Counted from the stretch's first letter, positions 36,521-47,887 are shown. The stretch: 64,000 nucleotides of DNA from Rhizobium aethiopicum (GCF_900094625.1 NZ_FMAJ01000003.1:434001-498000); one strand, 5' to 3'. Made by a program: numbers and translations. Notes: generated from the letters alone by a model not told the origin.

Positions 36521-39265
36521 ATGACCGATAGTAACGACGACAAGACACTCAGCGTAACGGGCAAGAAGACGCTTACCCTGAAACCATCGGGGATGAGCCA
36601 GGGCACCGTTCGCCAGGATATGGGTCGGGGTCGCTCCAAAGCGGTCGTGGTCGAGACCCGCAAGCGGCGCCCGATGCGTCCGGAAGACGAAAAGCCGATC
36701 ACGCCTGCGGTCCCCGCAGCCCCGGTTCGCGCAGCCGAGCCGGCGCCGGCACCCGCTCAGGCGCGTCCGCAGCAGTCGACGCCGGCGCCGCGGATTCACC
36801 AGCCTGGCGGGGGCCAGACCAACCAGCGTCCGCCGCAGCAGTCCTATCAGCAGCCGCGCCCGAACGATCGTCCGCGCCCGGTGGTTCTGAATCATCTGTC
36901 GCCGGAAGAGATGGATGCGCGACGCCGCGCGTTGGCCGAATCCCAGGCGCGTGACGCCCAGGATGCGATTCGCCGCGCCGAGGAGGAAAAGCGCCGCGCC
37001 GCCGAAGAGGTTATCCGCAAGGCGGCCGAGGCCGAAGAAGCCGCCCGCAGGGCCGCCGAAGAGGCTGTCCGACAGGCGGAGGCACCTGCGGTCGCCGAAC
37101 CGGCAGCACCGGCTCCCGTTGCAGCCGAAGCCCGCCCGAGCACACCGCGGCCGGCATCACCGGCTCCGGCTGCCCGCCGGCCCGATGGCGCTGCACCTGC
37201 CGCCGCCCGTCCGGCTCCCGGCGCCGCCGCACCTGCCGGCGCCCGCGGTCGTCGCGATGAGGATGGCGACGACGATCGGGGTGCTGCGCGCGGCAGTCCG
37301 GCCCGTGGCCGCGTCGTTCGTCCCGAGCCCGCAAAGCCGGTCACCACACGTCCGAAGACGGATGACGAACGCCGCCGCGGCAAGCTGACGATCACCACCG
37401 CCGACGTCGACGGTGAGGACGCCGGCCGCAGCCGTTCGCTTTCGGCGATGCGCCGCCGGCAGGAAAAGTTCCGCCGCAGCCAGATGCAGGAAACCCGCGA
37501 GAAGATCTCCCGCGAAGTCGTTCTGCCGGAAACCATCACCATTCAGGAACTGTCGCAGCGCATGTCCGAACGCGCCGTCGACGTCATCAAGTACCTGATG
37601 AAGGAAGGCCAGATGATGAAGCCGGGCGACGTCATCGACGCCGACCTTGCCGAACTCATCGCCGGCGAATTCGGCCATACGGTCAAGCGCGTCTCTGAGT
37701 CGGACGTCGAACTTGGCATCTTCAACGTTGCCGACGTCGAGGGCGACCGTGTTTCCCGTCCGCCCGTCGTGACCATCATGGGCCACGTCGACCACGGCAA
37801 GACCTCGCTGCTCGACGCCATCCGCCATGCCAACGTGGTTGCCGGCGAAGCCGGCGGCATCACCCAGCATATCGGCGCCTATCAGGTGGAGCAGAACGGC
37901 CAGAAGATCACCTTCATCGACACCCCCGGCCACGCCGCCTTCACGGCCATGCGTGCCCGCGGCGCGCAGGCGACCGACATTGCGATCCTGGTTGTGGCGG
38001 CCGACGACAGCGTCATGCCGCAGACGATCGAATCGATCAACCACGCCAAGGCGGCCGGTGTTCCGATCATCGTGGCGATCAACAAGGTCGACAAGCACGA
38101 AGCCGATCCGCAGAAGGTGCGCAACCAGCTTCTGCAGCACGAAGTCTTCGTGGAATCGATGGGCGGTGAAACACTTGACGTCGAAGTGTCGGCCAAGACA
38201 GGCAAGAACCTCGACAAGCTGCTCGAAGCCGTTCTGCTGCAGGCGGAAATCCTTGACCTCAAGGCCAATCCGAACCGTACCGCCGAAGGCACCGTCATCG
38301 AAGCCCAGCTCGACCGCGGCCGCGGCGCGGTTGCCACGGTTCTCGTTCAGAACGGGACGTTGAAGCCGGGCCAGATCATCGTCGCAGGCGATGTCTGGGG
38401 TCGTGTGCGCGCCCTCGTCAACGACAAGGGCGAGCACATGAAGGAAGCGCCGCCGGCCATGCCTGTCGAGGTGCTCGGTCTCTCCGGCACGCCGCAGGCC
38501 GGCGACAAGTTCGCCGTGGTCGAAAGCGAGAGCCGCGCCCGCGAGATCTCGGAATACCGTCAGCGTCTTGCCCGCGACAAGGCGGCTGCCCGCCAGTCGG
38601 GACAGCGCGGCTCGCTGGAACAGATGATGACGCAGATGCAGAGCACCGGCATCAAGGAGTTCCCGCTCGTCATCAAGGGCGACGTGCAGGGTTCGATCGA
38701 AGCGATTGCCGGCGCGCTGGAAAAGCTCGGCACCGACGAAGTCCGCGCCCGTATCGTCCATTCGGGCGCCGGCGGCATCACCGAGTCGGATATGTCGCTC
38801 GCCGAAGCCTCGAACGCGGCCATTATCGGCTTCAACGTTCGCGCCAATGCGCAGGCGCGGCAGTTCGCCGAGCGCCAGGGCATCGAGATCCGCTACTACA
38901 ACATCATCTACGACCTCGTGGATGACGTGAAGGCGGCGATGTCGGGCCTTCTGTCTCCGGAACGGCGCGAGACCTTCATCGGCAATGCCGAGATCCTGGA
39001 AGTGTTCAACATTACCAAGGTCGGCAAGGTCGCAGGCTGCCGTGTCGTCGAAGGCAAGGTCGAGCGTGGTGCGGGCGTCCGCCTCATCCGCAACGACGTC
39101 GTCGTTCACGAAGGCAAGCTCAAGACCCTCAAGCGCTTCAAGGACGAAGTCTCCGAAGTGCCGATGGGCCAGGAATGCGGCATGGCCTTCGAAAACTACG
39201 AGGACATGCGCGTCGGCGACGTCATCGAGTGCTTCCGCGTCGAACATATCACGCGCACGCTTTAA
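36521..39265 (+). CDS. infB: Translation initiation factor IF-2
   Basis: A 914-residue GTPase that places fMet-tRNA on the 30S subunit. A long N-terminal region of about 330 residues is rich in Ala, Pro, Arg and Glu, with coiled-coil-like [20 protein letters not shown] runs. IF2_N is near 332-385. The G domain starts near 418 with [12 protein letters not shown] (G1), followed by DTPGHAAF (G3) and NKVDKHEAD (G4). Domains II-IV continue to the C-terminal fMet-tRNA-binding domain. Internal starts giving shorter isoforms are known in other bacteria; I did not find an unambiguous one. It ends at a terminator. Confidence 0.98.
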   Translation: MTDSNDDKTLSVTGKKTLTLKPSGMSQGTVRQDMGRGRSKAVVVETRKRRPMRPEDEKPITPAVPAAPVRAAEPAPAPAQARPQQSTPAPRIHQPGGGQTNQRPPQQSYQQPRPNDRPRPVVLNHLSPEEMDARRRALAESQARDAQDAIRRAEEEKRRAAEEVIRKAAEAEEAARRAAEEAVRQAEAPAVAEPAAPAPVAAEARPSTPRPASPAPAARRPDGAAPAAARPAPGAAAPAGARGRRDEDGDDDRGAARGSPARGRVVRPEPAKPVTTRPKTDDERRRGKLTITTADVDGEDAGRSRSLSAMRRRQEKFRRSQMQETREKISREVVLPETITIQELSQRMSERAVDVIKYLMKEGQMMKPGDVIDADLAELIAGEFGHTVKRVSESDVELGIFNVADVEGDRVSRPPVVTIMGHVDHGKTSLLDAIRHANVVAGEAGGITQHIGAYQVEQNGQKITFIDTPGHAAFTAMRARGAQATDIAILVVAADDSVMPQTIESINHAKAAGVPIIVAINKVDKHEADPQKVRNQLLQHEVFVESMGGETLDVEVSAKTGKNLDKLLEAVLLQAEILDLKANPNRTAEGTVIEAQLDRGRGAVATVLVQNGTLKPGQIIVAGDVWGRVRALVNDKGEHMKEAPPAMPVEVLGLSGTPQAGDKFAVVESESRAREISEYRQRLARDKAAARQSGQRGSLEQMMTQMQSTGIKEFPLVIKGDVQGSIEAIAGALEKLGTDEVRARIVHSGAGGITESDMSLAEASNAAIIGFNVRANAQARQFAERQGIEIRYYNIIYDLVDDVKAAMSGLLSPERRETFIGNAEILEVFNITKVGKVAGCRVVEGKVERGAGVRLIRNDVVVHEGKLKTLKRFKDEVSEVPMGQECGMAFENYEDMRVGDVIECFRVEHITRTL

Positions 39266-39292
39266 TCCTAGGCGTCACAGCAGCTTTACAAC

Positions 39293-39322
39293 AGCCATCC
39301 GCTCCCCGGCGGATGGCTTTTC
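39293..39322 (+). terminator. Terminator after infB
   Basis: Perfect 10-bp stem AGCCATCCGC / GCGGATGGCT with a TCCCCG loop and a TTTTCT tail, 28 nt after the infB stop. It separates the rimP-infB operon from rbfA-truB. The rest of the gap to 39415 shows no gene. Confidence 0.75.
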
Positions 39323-39415
39323 TCCCTGCCGGCTTGACCTTTTCGGCCAAAAGAGTCATGGACGCTCTCCTTTGACGGGTTCGATTCCCAGCCGCATCGG
39401 CAAATAGAGATAACA

Positions 39416-39820
39416 ATGACCAGACCAACATCCTCCGCGCCTTCGCAGCGCATGCTGCGCGTTGGCGAACAGGTCCGCGCAGCGATCACCCAGGTGCTGC
39501 AGCGCGGCGAAGTGCGTGACGACATCATCGAGGCGACGGTGATCTCGATCTCGGAAGTGCGCATGTCGCCCGATCTGAAGATTGCCACGGCCTACGTGAC
39601 GCCGCTCGGCGTTTCCGACCACAGTATCGTCATCGAAGCGTTGAACCGCCATGCGAAGTTCATCCGCGGCCGGCTCGGACCGCAGCTTCGGCAGATGAAA
39701 TACATGCCGGAGGTGCGCTTCCGCGACGATACGAGCTTCGACAATTACAAGAAGATCGACGAGCTGCTGCGTTCGCCCGAGGTAAGCCGGGACCTCGACG
39801 GCGACAACGACGAACAATAA
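39416..39820 (+). CDS. rbfA: Ribosome-binding factor A
   Basis: A 134-residue KH-like protein needed for maturation of the 16S rRNA 5' end and for growth in the cold. The N-terminal helix [20 protein letters not shown], the [18 protein letters not shown] strand segment and [20 protein letters not shown] at the end match the family. Length is normal with a short acidic tail. It is followed 12 nt later by truB, forming an rbfA-truB pair after the infB terminator. Confidence 0.96.
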   Translation: MTRPTSSAPSQRMLRVGEQVRAAITQVLQRGEVRDDIIEATVISISEVRMSPDLKIATAYVTPLGVSDHSIVIEALNRHAKFIRGRLGPQLRQMKYMPEVRFRDDTSFDNYKKIDELLRSPEVSRDLDGDNDEQ

Positions 39821-39832
39821 CAGAAGAGACTG

Positions 39833-40765
39833 ATGTCCAAACCACGCAAACCCAAGGGCCGCCCGATTTCCGGCTGGCTGATCCTCGACAAGCCGGTGGA
39901 TTTCGGCTCGACAGAAGCCGTTTCCAAGATTAAGTGGCTCTACAAGGCGCAGAAGGCCGGTCATGCCGGCACGCTCGATCCGCTCGCCTCCGGCATGCTG
40001 CCGATCGCGCTCGGCGACGCGACCAAGACCGTTCCCTATGTGATGGACGGCCGTAAGATCTATGAATTCACGGTGAGCTGGGGCGAAGAGCGCGCGACGG
40101 ACGATCTCGAGGGCGAGGTCACTGAAAGTTCGGACGAGCGCCCGAGCGAACAGCAGATCCGCGATATCCTGCCAAAATATATCGGCACCATCAGCCAGGT
40201 TCCGCCGCAGTTTTCCGCCATTAAGATAGCAGGTGAACGCGCCTACGACCTGGCGCGCGAAGGCGAAGCCGTCGAGATCCCTTCGCGTGAAGTCGAAATC
40301 TTCCGCTTAACCCTGCTTGCCTGCCCGGATGCCAATACCGCGCATTTCGAAGTGGAATGCGGCAAGGGCACCTATGTCAGGGCGCTTGCCCGCGATTTTG
40401 GCCGTGAACTCGGATGCTACGGCCATATATCAGGGCTGCGGCGCACCTTCGTCGCGCCCTTCGCGGAAGAGGCCATGGTGCCACTCGCAAACCTGGTGGC
40501 GCTCGAAGCGATCGAGGATATGGACGAGCGGCTCGCCGCTCTCGACGCACTGCTGATCGACACCTGCGAAGCATTGTCTGCCCTGCCCCATCTCGTCATC
40601 AACGACGATCAGGCGCACCGGCTGAAGATGGGCAATCCGATCCTGGTGCGCGGCCGCGATGCCCCGATTGCCGAAAGCGAAGCCTATGCGACGGCACGCG
40701 GCAGGCTGATCGCGATCGGCGAAATCGGCCAGGGCGAGTTTCGTCCCAAGCGTGTTTTCGCCTGA
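39833..40765 (+). CDS. truB: tRNA pseudouridine(55) synthase
   Basis: A 310-residue enzyme making pseudouridine 55 in the T-loop of tRNAs. The catalytic Asp lies in [17 protein letters not shown] (about residue 48), with the flanking [15 protein letters not shown] and [16 protein letters not shown] motifs. The C-terminal part is PUA-like. The start [20 protein letters not shown] is typical of alphaproteobacteria. It is the second gene of rbfA-truB. Confidence 0.97.
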   Translation: MSKPRKPKGRPISGWLILDKPVDFGSTEAVSKIKWLYKAQKAGHAGTLDPLASGMLPIALGDATKTVPYVMDGRKIYEFTVSWGEERATDDLEGEVTESSDERPSEQQIRDILPKYIGTISQVPPQFSAIKIAGERAYDLAREGEAVEIPSREVEIFRLTLLACPDANTAHFEVECGKGTYVRALARDFGRELGCYGHISGLRRTFVAPFAEEAMVPLANLVALEAIEDMDERLAALDALLIDTCEALSALPHLVINDDQAHRLKMGNPILVRGRDAPIAESEAYATARGRLIAIGEIGQGEFRPKRVFA

Positions 40766-40853
40766 GATCGTTCGGTTTTTGACTACCGATGGTTGTCATT
40801 CGGTCACGTTGCGATATCTTCCGTGTCAGACCATTGCGGCCTGAGGGGAAATT

Positions 40854-41705
40854 ATGCGCGCGATCATTATTGCTGCACTGACGTTCTTATCGACCTTGCT
40901 GATCGTGGCCGGTGCCCGATCCGCAGAGCGCTGGGCCGAACTTCCGGCCTTTCCTGCAATGCCGGCGGCGAAGACGAGCGGCATGGCCGGTGTCAACGAC
41001 ATCAAGATGTATTATGCCGAATACGGTCAGGGCGAGCCGATCCTCTTCATACATGGCGGCCTTGGCAATGCCGATGTCTGGGGCCACCAGGTCGCCGAGT
41101 TCGCCAGGGATCATCTGGTCATCGTTGCCGACAGCCGCGGTCACGGCCGCTCGACGCGCAGCCAGCAGCCCTTCGGCTATGAGCTAATGACATCGGATTA
41201 CGCGGCTCTTCTCGATTATCTGAAAATCGACAAGGTGACGCTGGTGGGATGGTCGGACGGCGGCATCATCGGCATCGACATGGCGATGAAACATCCGGAA
41301 AAGCTCACACGAGTCATTGCCCAGGCAGCCAATGTCACGACAGATGGCGTCAAGGCCGATGTCATGAGCAACAAGACTTTCAACGACTACATCAATGTCG
41401 CCGGCGAGCAGTACAAAAAGCTGTCGCCGACACCGAACGAATATGACGCCTTCGTCACGCAGATTTCGCAGATGTGAGCGACGCAGCCGAACTGGACGGC
41501 GGCCGACCTTGCGAAGATCACGGTGCCGGTGACACTTGCCATCGGCGACCATGATGAGGCCATCGAGCTCGGTCATACGGAGATGATGGCAAAGCAGATA
41601 CCGGGCGCCAAGCTTGTCATCCTCAAAGACGCCAGCCATTTCGCCATGCTGCAGGATCCCGAGGGTTACGATGCCCTGATCCGGGGCGCCATGGCCAGCC
41701 CTTGA
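40854..41705 (+). pseudogene. Exported alpha/beta-hydrolase gene with an in-frame TGA
   Basis: The frame from 40854 encodes a signal peptide (to about residue 24, VAGARSA) and an alpha/beta-hydrolase: oxyanion loop FIHGGLGNADVWG, nucleophile elbow VGWSDGGIIG. At 41475-41477 a TGA interrupts it after QISQM. The same frame continues ATQPNWTAADLAKITVPVTL, then the catalytic Asp region AIGDHDE and the His in KDASHFAML, ending at 41705. Total would be 283 residues. TGG (Trp) is expected at the stop, so one substitution accounts for it. The truncated 207-residue product lacks the acid and His of the triad and should be inactive. A base-call error is the alternative. Confidence 0.82.
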
Positions 41706-41856
41706 GGGTCGCTACGGGAGTCCCCTCTTTCCATCGCTGCATATTTGGTTTATAGGCAGCGCCAGCGTCAGGTCCGCCTGCTCGCATTCACGGCCAAAGC
41801 TGGACGGCATCCCGGCTTTTGGCGACTTCTTCTCCTCTCATAGAAAGGGACATCCG

Positions 41857-42126
41857 ATGTCGATCACTGCTGAGCGCAAGGCTGCGCTGATCAAGGAATA
41901 CGCAACCGCCGAAGGCGATACCGGTTCTCCGGAAGTCCAGGTCGCGATCCTGACCGAACGCATCAACAACCTGACCGAACACTTCAAGGACCACAAGAAG
42001 GATAACCATTCCCGCCGTGGCCTGCTGACGATGGTTTCGAGCCGCCGCTCGCTTCTTGACTATCTCAAGAAGAAGGATGAAGGCCGTTATTCCAAGCTGA
42101 TCACCAGCCTGGGTATCCGCCGCTAA
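41857..42126 (+). CDS. rpsO: 30S ribosomal protein S15
   Basis: An 89-residue primary 16S rRNA-binding protein of exactly the standard length. [14 protein letters not shown], the [20 protein letters not shown] helix and [20 protein letters not shown] are the conserved blocks. The ATG at 41857 follows AGAAAGGGACATCCG. It is monocistronic by its own hairpin (42133-42159), but pnp follows, as in most bacteria, and read-through is likely. Confidence 0.98.
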   Translation: MSITAERKAALIKEYATAEGDTGSPEVQVAILTERINNLTEHFKDHKKDNHSRRGLLTMVSSRRSLLDYLKKKDEGRYSKLITSLGIRR

Positions 42127-42132
42127 GATTGT

Positions 42133-42168
42133 CCGGCGGGCGCTTCAAGCGTCCGCCGGCTCTGTTTC
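42133..42168 (+). terminator. Hairpin after rpsO
   Basis: 12-bp stem CCGGCGGGCGCT / AGCGTCCGCCGG with one G-T pair, 6 nt after the rpsO stop, followed by CTCTGTTT. The T-tract is imperfect, so termination may be partial. Confidence 0.65.
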
Positions 42169-42475
42169 GGGATGACGTTCCCGATGAAATGTTCCGCCCG
42201 CGCCCTATCTCAAGCGGTGGAATGACCGGCGGACCCGGATGGGCCGGTTCTGCCAAACCAACCGCTGACCTGTCATGGGGCAGGATTGCCGGATGCTTTC
42301 GGCCAAAGCTCTTTAAGGCTTTGGCCTCAGTTTCTCAGGAACTCTGAAGTCCGGGAAACTGCTGATGTAAAGCCTCCCGTTGTCTTGCCCGTGATATGTC
42401 GCATTGATTGCGGTCGACTGTGCGCTGCGCCTTGATATCGGCAGTGGCGCGTGCTCCCGCATTGAAGGACAAGAT
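42169..42475 (+). other. Structured pnp leader / candidate regulatory RNA region
   Basis: About 300 nt without a protein gene, containing two perfect dyads: GGCCAAAGC (42301-42309) / GCTTTGGCC (42318-42326) and CAGTTTC / GAAACTG (starting 42328). In E. coli the pnp leader forms a hairpin cut by RNase III for autoregulation, and a similar function is plausible here. A small RNA in this gap is also possible; no family is assigned. Confidence 0.45.
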
Positions 42476-44614
42476 ATGTTTGATACTCACACAGTGGAAA
42501 TCGAGTGGGCCGGCCGCCCGCTGAAGCTTGAAACCGGCAAGATCGCCCGTCAGGCCGACGGCGCGGTTCTCGCCACCTACGGCGAAACCGTCGTTCTCGC
42601 CACCGTCGTCTCGGCCAAGGCGCCGAAGCCCGGCCAGGACTTCTTCCCGCTGACCGTCAACTACCAGGAAAAGACCTACGCAGCCGGCAAGATCCCCGGC
42701 GGCTATTTCAAGCGCGAGGGACGTCCGAGCGAAAACGAAACGCTCGTTTCCCGCCTGATCGACCGCCCGATCCGCCCGCTCTTCCCGGAAGGCTACAAGA
42801 ACGACACACAGGTCGTCGTCACCGTTATCCAGCACGACCTCGAGAACAATCCTGATATCCTGTCCATGATCGCCTCCTCGGCGGCGCTGACGCTTTCCGG
42901 CGTTCCCTTCATGGGCCCGGTCGGCGGCGCACGCGTCGGCTACATCAATGGCGAATATGTCCTCAACCCGCATCTCGACGAGATGGATGAGTCGAGCCTC
43001 GACCTCGTCGTCGCCGGCACCTACGACGCCGTGCTGATGGTTGAATCCGAAGCCAAGGAACTGCCTGAAGACGTCATGCTCGGCGCCGTCATGTTCGGCC
43101 ACAAGGGTTTCCAGCCGGTTCTCGACGCGATCATCAAGCTCGCCGAAGTCGCCGCCAAGGAGCCGCGCGACTTCCAGCCGGAAGATTACTCCGCGCTCGA
43201 AAGCGAAATGCTTGGGCTTGCCGAAGCCGAACTGCGCGAAGCCTACAAGATCACCCTGAAGGCCGACCGCTACGCCGCCGTCGATGCCGTCAAAACCAAG
43301 GTAAAGGCGCATTTCCTCCCGGAGGAAGGCGAAGCCAAGTATACGGCCGAAGAAGTCGGCGCGATCTTCAAGCACCTGCAGGCCAAAATCGTCCGCTGGA
43401 ACATCCTCGACACCAAGAGCCGCATCGACGGCCGCGACCTTGAAACCGTTCGTCCGATCGTTTCGGAAGTCGGCCTTCTGCCGCGCACGCACGGTTCGGC
43501 GCTCTTCACGCGCGGCGAAACGCAGGCGATCGTGGTTGCCACGCTCGGCACCGGCGAAGACGAGCAGTATGTCGACAGCCTGACCGGCATGTATAAGGAG
43601 CGCTTCCTGCTCCACTACAACTTCCCTCCCTTCTCGGTTGGTGAGACCGGCCGCATGGGCTCCCCGGGTCGCCGTGAGATCGGCCACGGCAAGCTCGCAT
43701 GGCGTGCGATCCGTCCGATGCTGCCCTCGGCCGAGCAGTTCCCCTACACGCTGCGCGTCGTTTCCGAAATCACCGAATCGAACGGCTCGTCCTCTATGGC
43801 GACCGTCTGCGGCACGTCGCTCGCGCTGATGGATGCAGGTGTCCCGCTCGCAAAGCCGGTTGCCGGTATCGCCATGGGCCTGATCCTGGAAGGCGATCGC
43901 TTCGCCGTCCTCTCCGACATTCTCGGTGACGAAGATCATCTCGGCGACATGGACTTCAAGGTTGCCGGTACGGCCGACGGCATCACTTCGCTGCAGATGG
44001 ACATCAAGATCGCCGGTATCACCGAAGAGATCATGAAGGTCGCTCTCGGCCAGGCCAAGGGCGGTCGCGCCCATATCCTCGGCGAAATGGCCAAGGCCAT
44101 CACCGAAAGCCGCGGCCAGCTCGGCGAATTCGCTCCGCGCATCGAAGTCATGAACATCCCGGTCGACAAGATCCGTGAAGTCATCGGCTCCGGCGGCAAG
44201 GTAATCCGCGAAATCGTCGAAAAGACCGGCGCGAAGATCAACATCGAGGACGACGGAACCGTCAAGATCGCCTCCTCTTCCGGCAAGGAGATCGAAGCGG
44301 CCCGCAAGTGGATCCACTCGATCGTCGCCGAGCCTGAAATCGGCCAGATCTACGAAGGCACTGTTGTCAAGACTGCCGACTTCGGCGCCTTCGTCAACTT
44401 CTTCGGTGCCCGCGACGGCCTCGTCCATATCTCGCAGCTCGCTTCGGAACGCGTCGCCAAGACGCAGGACGTCGTCAAGGAAGGCGATAAGGTCTGGGTT
44501 AAGCTGCTCGGCTTCGACGAACGCGGCAAGGTTCGCCTGTCGATGAAGGTCGTCGACCAGGCCACCGGCCAGGAAATCCCGAACGAGAAGAAGAAGGAAG
44601 AAGCGGCCGAATAA
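42476..44614 (+). CDS. pnp: Polyribonucleotide nucleotidyltransferase (PNPase)
   Basis: A 712-residue phosphorolytic 3'-5' exoribonuclease and degradosome component. Two RNase PH domains flank a helical linker: the first around [15 protein letters not shown], the second containing [17 protein letters not shown] and the [21 protein letters not shown] motif. A KH domain ([20 protein letters not shown]) and an S1 domain ([18 protein letters not shown]) close the protein. The ATG at 42476 has GAAGGA upstream; an in-frame ATG at 42404 would add non-conserved residues from the leader. Confidence 0.98.
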   Translation: MFDTHTVEIEWAGRPLKLETGKIARQADGAVLATYGETVVLATVVSAKAPKPGQDFFPLTVNYQEKTYAAGKIPGGYFKREGRPSENETLVSRLIDRPIRPLFPEGYKNDTQVVVTVIQHDLENNPDILSMIASSAALTLSGVPFMGPVGGARVGYINGEYVLNPHLDEMDESSLDLVVAGTYDAVLMVESEAKELPEDVMLGAVMFGHKGFQPVLDAIIKLAEVAAKEPRDFQPEDYSALESEMLGLAEAELREAYKITLKADRYAAVDAVKTKVKAHFLPEEGEAKYTAEEVGAIFKHLQAKIVRWNILDTKSRIDGRDLETVRPIVSEVGLLPRTHGSALFTRGETQAIVVATLGTGEDEQYVDSLTGMYKERFLLHYNFPPFSVGETGRMGSPGRREIGHGKLAWRAIRPMLPSAEQFPYTLRVVSEITESNGSSSMATVCGTSLALMDAGVPLAKPVAGIAMGLILEGDRFAVLSDILGDEDHLGDMDFKVAGTADGITSLQMDIKIAGITEEIMKVALGQAKGGRAHILGEMAKAITESRGQLGEFAPRIEVMNIPVDKIREVIGSGGKVIREIVEKTGAKINIEDDGTVKIASSSGKEIEAARKWIHSIVAEPEIGQIYEGTVVKTADFGAFVNFFGARDGLVHISQLASERVAKTQDVVKEGDKVWVKLLGFDERGKVRLSMKVVDQATGQEIPNEKKKEEAAE

Positions 44615-44638
44615 GCCGCGTCTGCCAGATTTAATTTT

Positions 44639-44666
44639 GGGCGCGGGAAGCTTCCGCGCCCTTTTT
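44639..44666 (+). terminator. Terminator after pnp
   Basis: Near-palindrome GGGCGCGGGAAG / CTTCCGCGCCC with one bulged G, followed by TTTTT. It lies 25 nt after the pnp stop. Confidence 0.8.
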
Positions 44667-44689
44667 GTATTCTAAATGAGACGAGATCC

Positions 44690-45706
44690 ATGAGCCGCGA
44701 GACGCTGAAGACCCTGTTCCACCCCTTTGCCAGCGGCACAGTCCGGACGCCCGGCGAGGGCGAGCGTGTGCTCTTCCTCGGCGCCGAGGCAGGTTTTGCG
44801 CTGCCGGAAGGTTTTGCCGCCTCGCTCAGCGCCGTCCAGGGCTTCCGGCCGCTTTACCGCCAGCTTCTGGCGCAGCGGATCGACGCCAAGCCGGAAATCG
44901 ACGGCGAGGATTATGACGCGGCGTTCGTGCTCTGCACCAAGCACAAGGGCGAGAACGAGGCCAATCTGGCCGCTGCGATCGCCCGCACGCGGGCCGGCGG
45001 CCTGATCGTCGTTGCCGGCGCCAAGGAGGACGGCATTCAGCCCCTGCGCAAGCGTCTGGAAGGCTTCGGCCTCGCCATCGACCATATGCCGAAATATCAC
45101 GGCGTCGCCTTCTGGTTCGGCCGCCCCGCCGATGCCGGCGACATCATCTCCAAACTGGCAAAGTCGCCGGTGCGCGTCGATGCTCGCTTCCATGCGGCGG
45201 CCGGCATGTTCTCGCACGACCGGATCGATGCCGGTTCGGAACTGCTGGCTTCGCGCCTGCCGACGGATTTTACCGGCGACGCTGCCGATTTCGGCGCCGG
45301 ATGGGGTTATCTCTCGGTCGAGTTGGCGCAGAGATCGCGCGGAATGGCCCGTCTTGACCTCTACGAAGCCAACCACGCCGCCTTGGATGCCGCACGGGAT
45401 AATCTGGCGGAGAACTGCCCAAACGCGCCAGTGCGCTTTTTCTGGCACGATCTGGCGGGCGAGCCGGTCAAGGACAAATACGATCTGGTCATCATGAACC
45501 CGCCCTTCCACGAAGGACATGCGGCCGAGCCATCGCTCGGCCAGGCGATGATCAAGACCGCCGCCTCCGCCCTTCGCGGCGGTGGCCGGCTGATGCTCGT
45601 CGCCAATCGCGGCCTGCCTTATGAGTCGGTTCTGGCAGTGAATTTCAGGGAAAGCGGCGAAACCTGCCGCAACGCCCGCTTCAAGGTGCTTTGGGCGAAG
45701 AAGTAA
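44690..45706 (+). CDS. Class I SAM-dependent methyltransferase, RsmC-like (16S rRNA m2G type)
   Basis: A 338-residue protein with the duplicated Rossmann architecture of the RsmC/RlmG group: a degenerate N-terminal half (about 1-165) and an active C-terminal half (about 185-335). The SAM loop is ADFGAGWGYLSVEL and the catalytic motif IV is VIMNPPFHEG (NPPF, base N-methylation). Length is close to E. coli RsmC, which methylates G1207 of 16S rRNA. Target assignment is by homology only. It starts behind the pnp terminator and converges on fabI. Confidence 0.87.
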   Translation: MSRETLKTLFHPFASGTVRTPGEGERVLFLGAEAGFALPEGFAASLSAVQGFRPLYRQLLAQRIDAKPEIDGEDYDAAFVLCTKHKGENEANLAAAIARTRAGGLIVVAGAKEDGIQPLRKRLEGFGLAIDHMPKYHGVAFWFGRPADAGDIISKLAKSPVRVDARFHAAAGMFSHDRIDAGSELLASRLPTDFTGDAADFGAGWGYLSVELAQRSRGMARLDLYEANHAALDAARDNLAENCPNAPVRFFWHDLAGEPVKDKYDLVIMNPPFHEGHAAEPSLGQAMIKTAASALRGGGRLMLVANRGLPYESVLAVNFRESGETCRNARFKVLWAKK

Positions 45707-45746
45707 GACCCAAGCGGCTTCGAGCCGATGCTCGTCGGGGAACAGA

Positions 45747-45779
45747 AAAGGCCGTGCGCAGGATCTGCGCACGGCCTTT
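45747..45779. terminator. Bidirectional terminator between the methyltransferase and fabI
   Basis: Perfect 15-bp stem AAAGGCCGTGCGCAG / CTGCGCACGGCCTTT with a 3-nt GAT loop. A-rich and T-containing flanks on both sides suit the two convergent genes. Confidence 0.8.
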
Positions 45780-45798
45780 GCATTTCAATCGGGTGCCT

Positions 45799-46605
45799 TT
45801 ATTCCACGTCCGCCGTACGCAATGTATCGAGCGTCGGCATCGAGGTGATGTTGAAACCGGCATCGACGAAGTGGATCTCGCCGGTGACGCCGGCGGAGAG
45901 GTCGGACAACAGGTAGAGCGCCGAGTTGCCGACCTGGTCGATGGTCACGGTCTTGCGCAGCGGCGCATTGCGCTGGTTCCAGGAGAGGATCGCGCGTGCG
46001 TCCGAAATGCCGGCGCCGGCCAGCGTGCGGATCGGGCCGGCGGAAATCGCGTTGACGCGGATGCCGCGCGGGCCGTAATCGGCGGCGAGATAACGCACCG
46101 AAGCCTCGAGCGCTGCCTTGGCGACCCCCATGACGTTGTAATTCGGAATGACACGCGTCGAGCCGTTATAGGTCAGCGTCAGCATCGCGCCACTGCCTTC
46201 CATCAGCGGAGCGCAGCGCTTGGCGATTTCGGTGAAGGAGAAACAGGAAATCACCATAGTGCGGCTGAAATTCTCGCGCGTCGTATCGGCGTAGAGACCT
46301 TTCAGCTCGTTCTTGTCGGAGAAGCCGATGGCGTGGACGATGAAATCGAGCTTGCCCCAGCGCTCGCCGATCGCATCGACCACGCTATCGACCGAAGCGA
46401 CATCCTCGACGTCGCAGGGCAGCACGAAATCCGAGCCGACTTCGGCGGCAAGCGGCCTGACACGCTTGCCGAGCGCATCCCCCTGATAGGTGAAGGCCAG
46501 CTCCGCACCCTGTCCGGCGAGAGCTTTCGAGATCCCCCAGGCAATCGAATGGTTATTGGCGACGCCCATGATGAGGCCGCGCTTACCCTGCATGATTCCA
46601 GTCAT
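45799..46605 (-). CDS. fabI: Enoyl-[acyl-carrier-protein] reductase (NADH), FabI
   Basis: A 268-residue short-chain dehydrogenase that reduces enoyl-ACP in the last step of each fatty acid elongation cycle. The cofactor-binding start is KRGLIMGVANNHSIAWGISK, and the catalytic Tyr and Lys are in YNVMGVAK (Tyr-x6-Lys), as in FabI. DVEDVASVD and AISAGPIRTLAG are further family marks. The ATG at 46605 was chosen over a longer reading that overlaps fabB. It is the last gene of fabA-fabB-fabI, 4 nt behind fabB. Rhizobia often carry more than one fabI. Confidence 0.96.
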   Translation of the reverse strand: MTGIMQGKRGLIMGVANNHSIAWGISKALAGQGAELAFTYQGDALGKRVRPLAAEVGSDFVLPCDVEDVASVDSVVDAIGERWGKLDFIVHAIGFSDKNELKGLYADTTRENFSRTMVISCFSFTEIAKRCAPLMEGSGAMLTLTYNGSTRVIPNYNVMGVAKAALEASVRYLAADYGPRGIRVNAISAGPIRTLAGAGISDARAILSWNQRNAPLRKTVTIDQVGNSALYLLSDLSAGVTGEIHFVDAGFNITSMPTLDTLRTADVE

Positions 46606-46609
46606 GTTA

Positions 46610-47842
46610 TTATCCGTTATAGCGCTGGAAGACGACCGTGGCGTTGGTACCGCCGAAGCCGAAGGAGTTGGAAAGGGCGATATCGATCTTCGCATCGTCG
46701 ATACGCTTGCGCACGATCGGCACGCCCTCGAATTCGGGATCGAGCTCGGTGATATGGGCGCTTTCGCCGATGAAACCTTGCTGCATCATCAGCAGGGAAT
46801 AGATCGATTCCTGCACGCCGGCCGCACCCAGCGAATGGCCGGTCAGCGATTTGGTCGATTGGATATGCGGGATTTTAGCGCCGAACACCTCGCGGATGGC
46901 GCCGATCTCCTTGCTGTCGCCGACCGGCGTCGACGTGCCGTGGGTGTTGATATAGTCGACATCGCCTTTGACGGTGGAAAGCGCCTGGCGCATGCAGCGG
47001 ATAGCGCCCTCGCCCGAGGGAGCGACCATGTCGTAGCCATCCGAAGTCGCGCCGTAGCCGACGATTTCGGCGTAGATCTTGGCGCCGCGCGCCTTGGCGC
47101 GCTCGAGTTCTTCCAGCACCAGCACGCCGGCGCCGCCGGCGATGACGAAACCGTCGCGGTTGACGTCATAGGCGCGCGAGGCGGTATCGGGCGCATCGTT
47201 GTATTTGGACGACATGGCGCCCATGGCGTCGAAGAGGTTGGACATCGTCCAGTCGAGATCCTCATGGCCGCCGGCAAACATTACGTCCTGCTTGCCCCAC
47301 TGGATCATTTCCGCGGCATTGCCGATGCAATGGGCAGAGGTCGAGCAGGCCGACGAGATCGAATAGTTGACGCCGTGGATCTTGAACCAGGTGGCGAGCG
47401 TGGCGGATGCGGTCGAGGACATCGCCTTCGGCACGGCAAAGGGGCCGATGCGCTTCGGGCTGTTGTTCTTGACGGTGATATCGGCAGCTTCGATGAGCGT
47501 GCGGGTGGAGGGTCCCCCGGAGCCCATGATGATGCCGGCGCGTTCGTTCTGAGCGTAGTCCGTCTCTTCCAGGCCGGAATCGGCGATCGCCTGCTTCATG
47601 GCGACATGGTTCCAGGCGCCGCCCTGCGACAGGAAGCGCATGGCCCGGCGATCGACCAGTTCGCCCAGTTCTGCCGGACCGAGCTTCGGACTGCCCCAGA
47701 CCTGGCACTTGAAGCCGTGTTCGGCGAAATCGTTGGAAAAGGAAATGCCCGACTTTGCCTGGCGCAAGGATTCGGTGACTTCGGCCGCGTCGCTTCCGAT
47801 CGAGGAAACGATACCCAGACCCGTGACAACTACCCGTCTCAT
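46610..47842 (-). CDS. fabB: 3-oxoacyl-ACP synthase I, FabB
   Basis: A 410-residue condensing enzyme. The active-site Cys is in [12 protein letters not shown] (about residue 163), and the two His are in [12 protein letters not shown] and [11 protein letters not shown]. The start [16 protein letters not shown] is standard. With FabA it is needed for anaerobic-type unsaturated fatty acid synthesis: FabB elongates the cis-3-decenoyl intermediate made by FabA. The genes are 45 nt apart and cotranscribed. Confidence 0.97.
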   Translation of the reverse strand: MRRVVVTGLGIVSSIGSDAAEVTESLRQAKSGISFSNDFAEHGFKCQVWGSPKLGPAELGELVDRRAMRFLSQGGAWNHVAMKQAIADSGLEETDYAQNERAGIIMGSGGPSTRTLIEAADITVKNNSPKRIGPFAVPKAMSSTASATLATWFKIHGVNYSISSACSTSAHCIGNAAEMIQWGKQDVMFAGGHEDLDWTMSNLFDAMGAMSSKYNDAPDTASRAYDVNRDGFVIAGGAGVLVLEELERAKARGAKIYAEIVGYGATSDGYDMVAPSGEGAIRCMRQALSTVKGDVDYINTHGTSTPVGDSKEIGAIREVFGAKIPHIQSTKSLTGHSLGAAGVQESIYSLLMMQQGFIGESAHITELDPEFEGVPIVRKRIDDAKIDIALSNSFGFGGTNATVVFQRYNG

Positions 47843-47887
47843 CTGATCAAACCTTTGTTGTTTTCGTCAGCCGCTCGAAATGCGGTT

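Noticed and set aside
39378..39410. A GGGTTCGATTCCC stretch before rbfA that looks like a tRNA T-arm
   Set aside because: Only three stem pairs form, the outer pairs mismatch, and no acceptor, D or anticodon arms can be folded around it. Probably coincidence.
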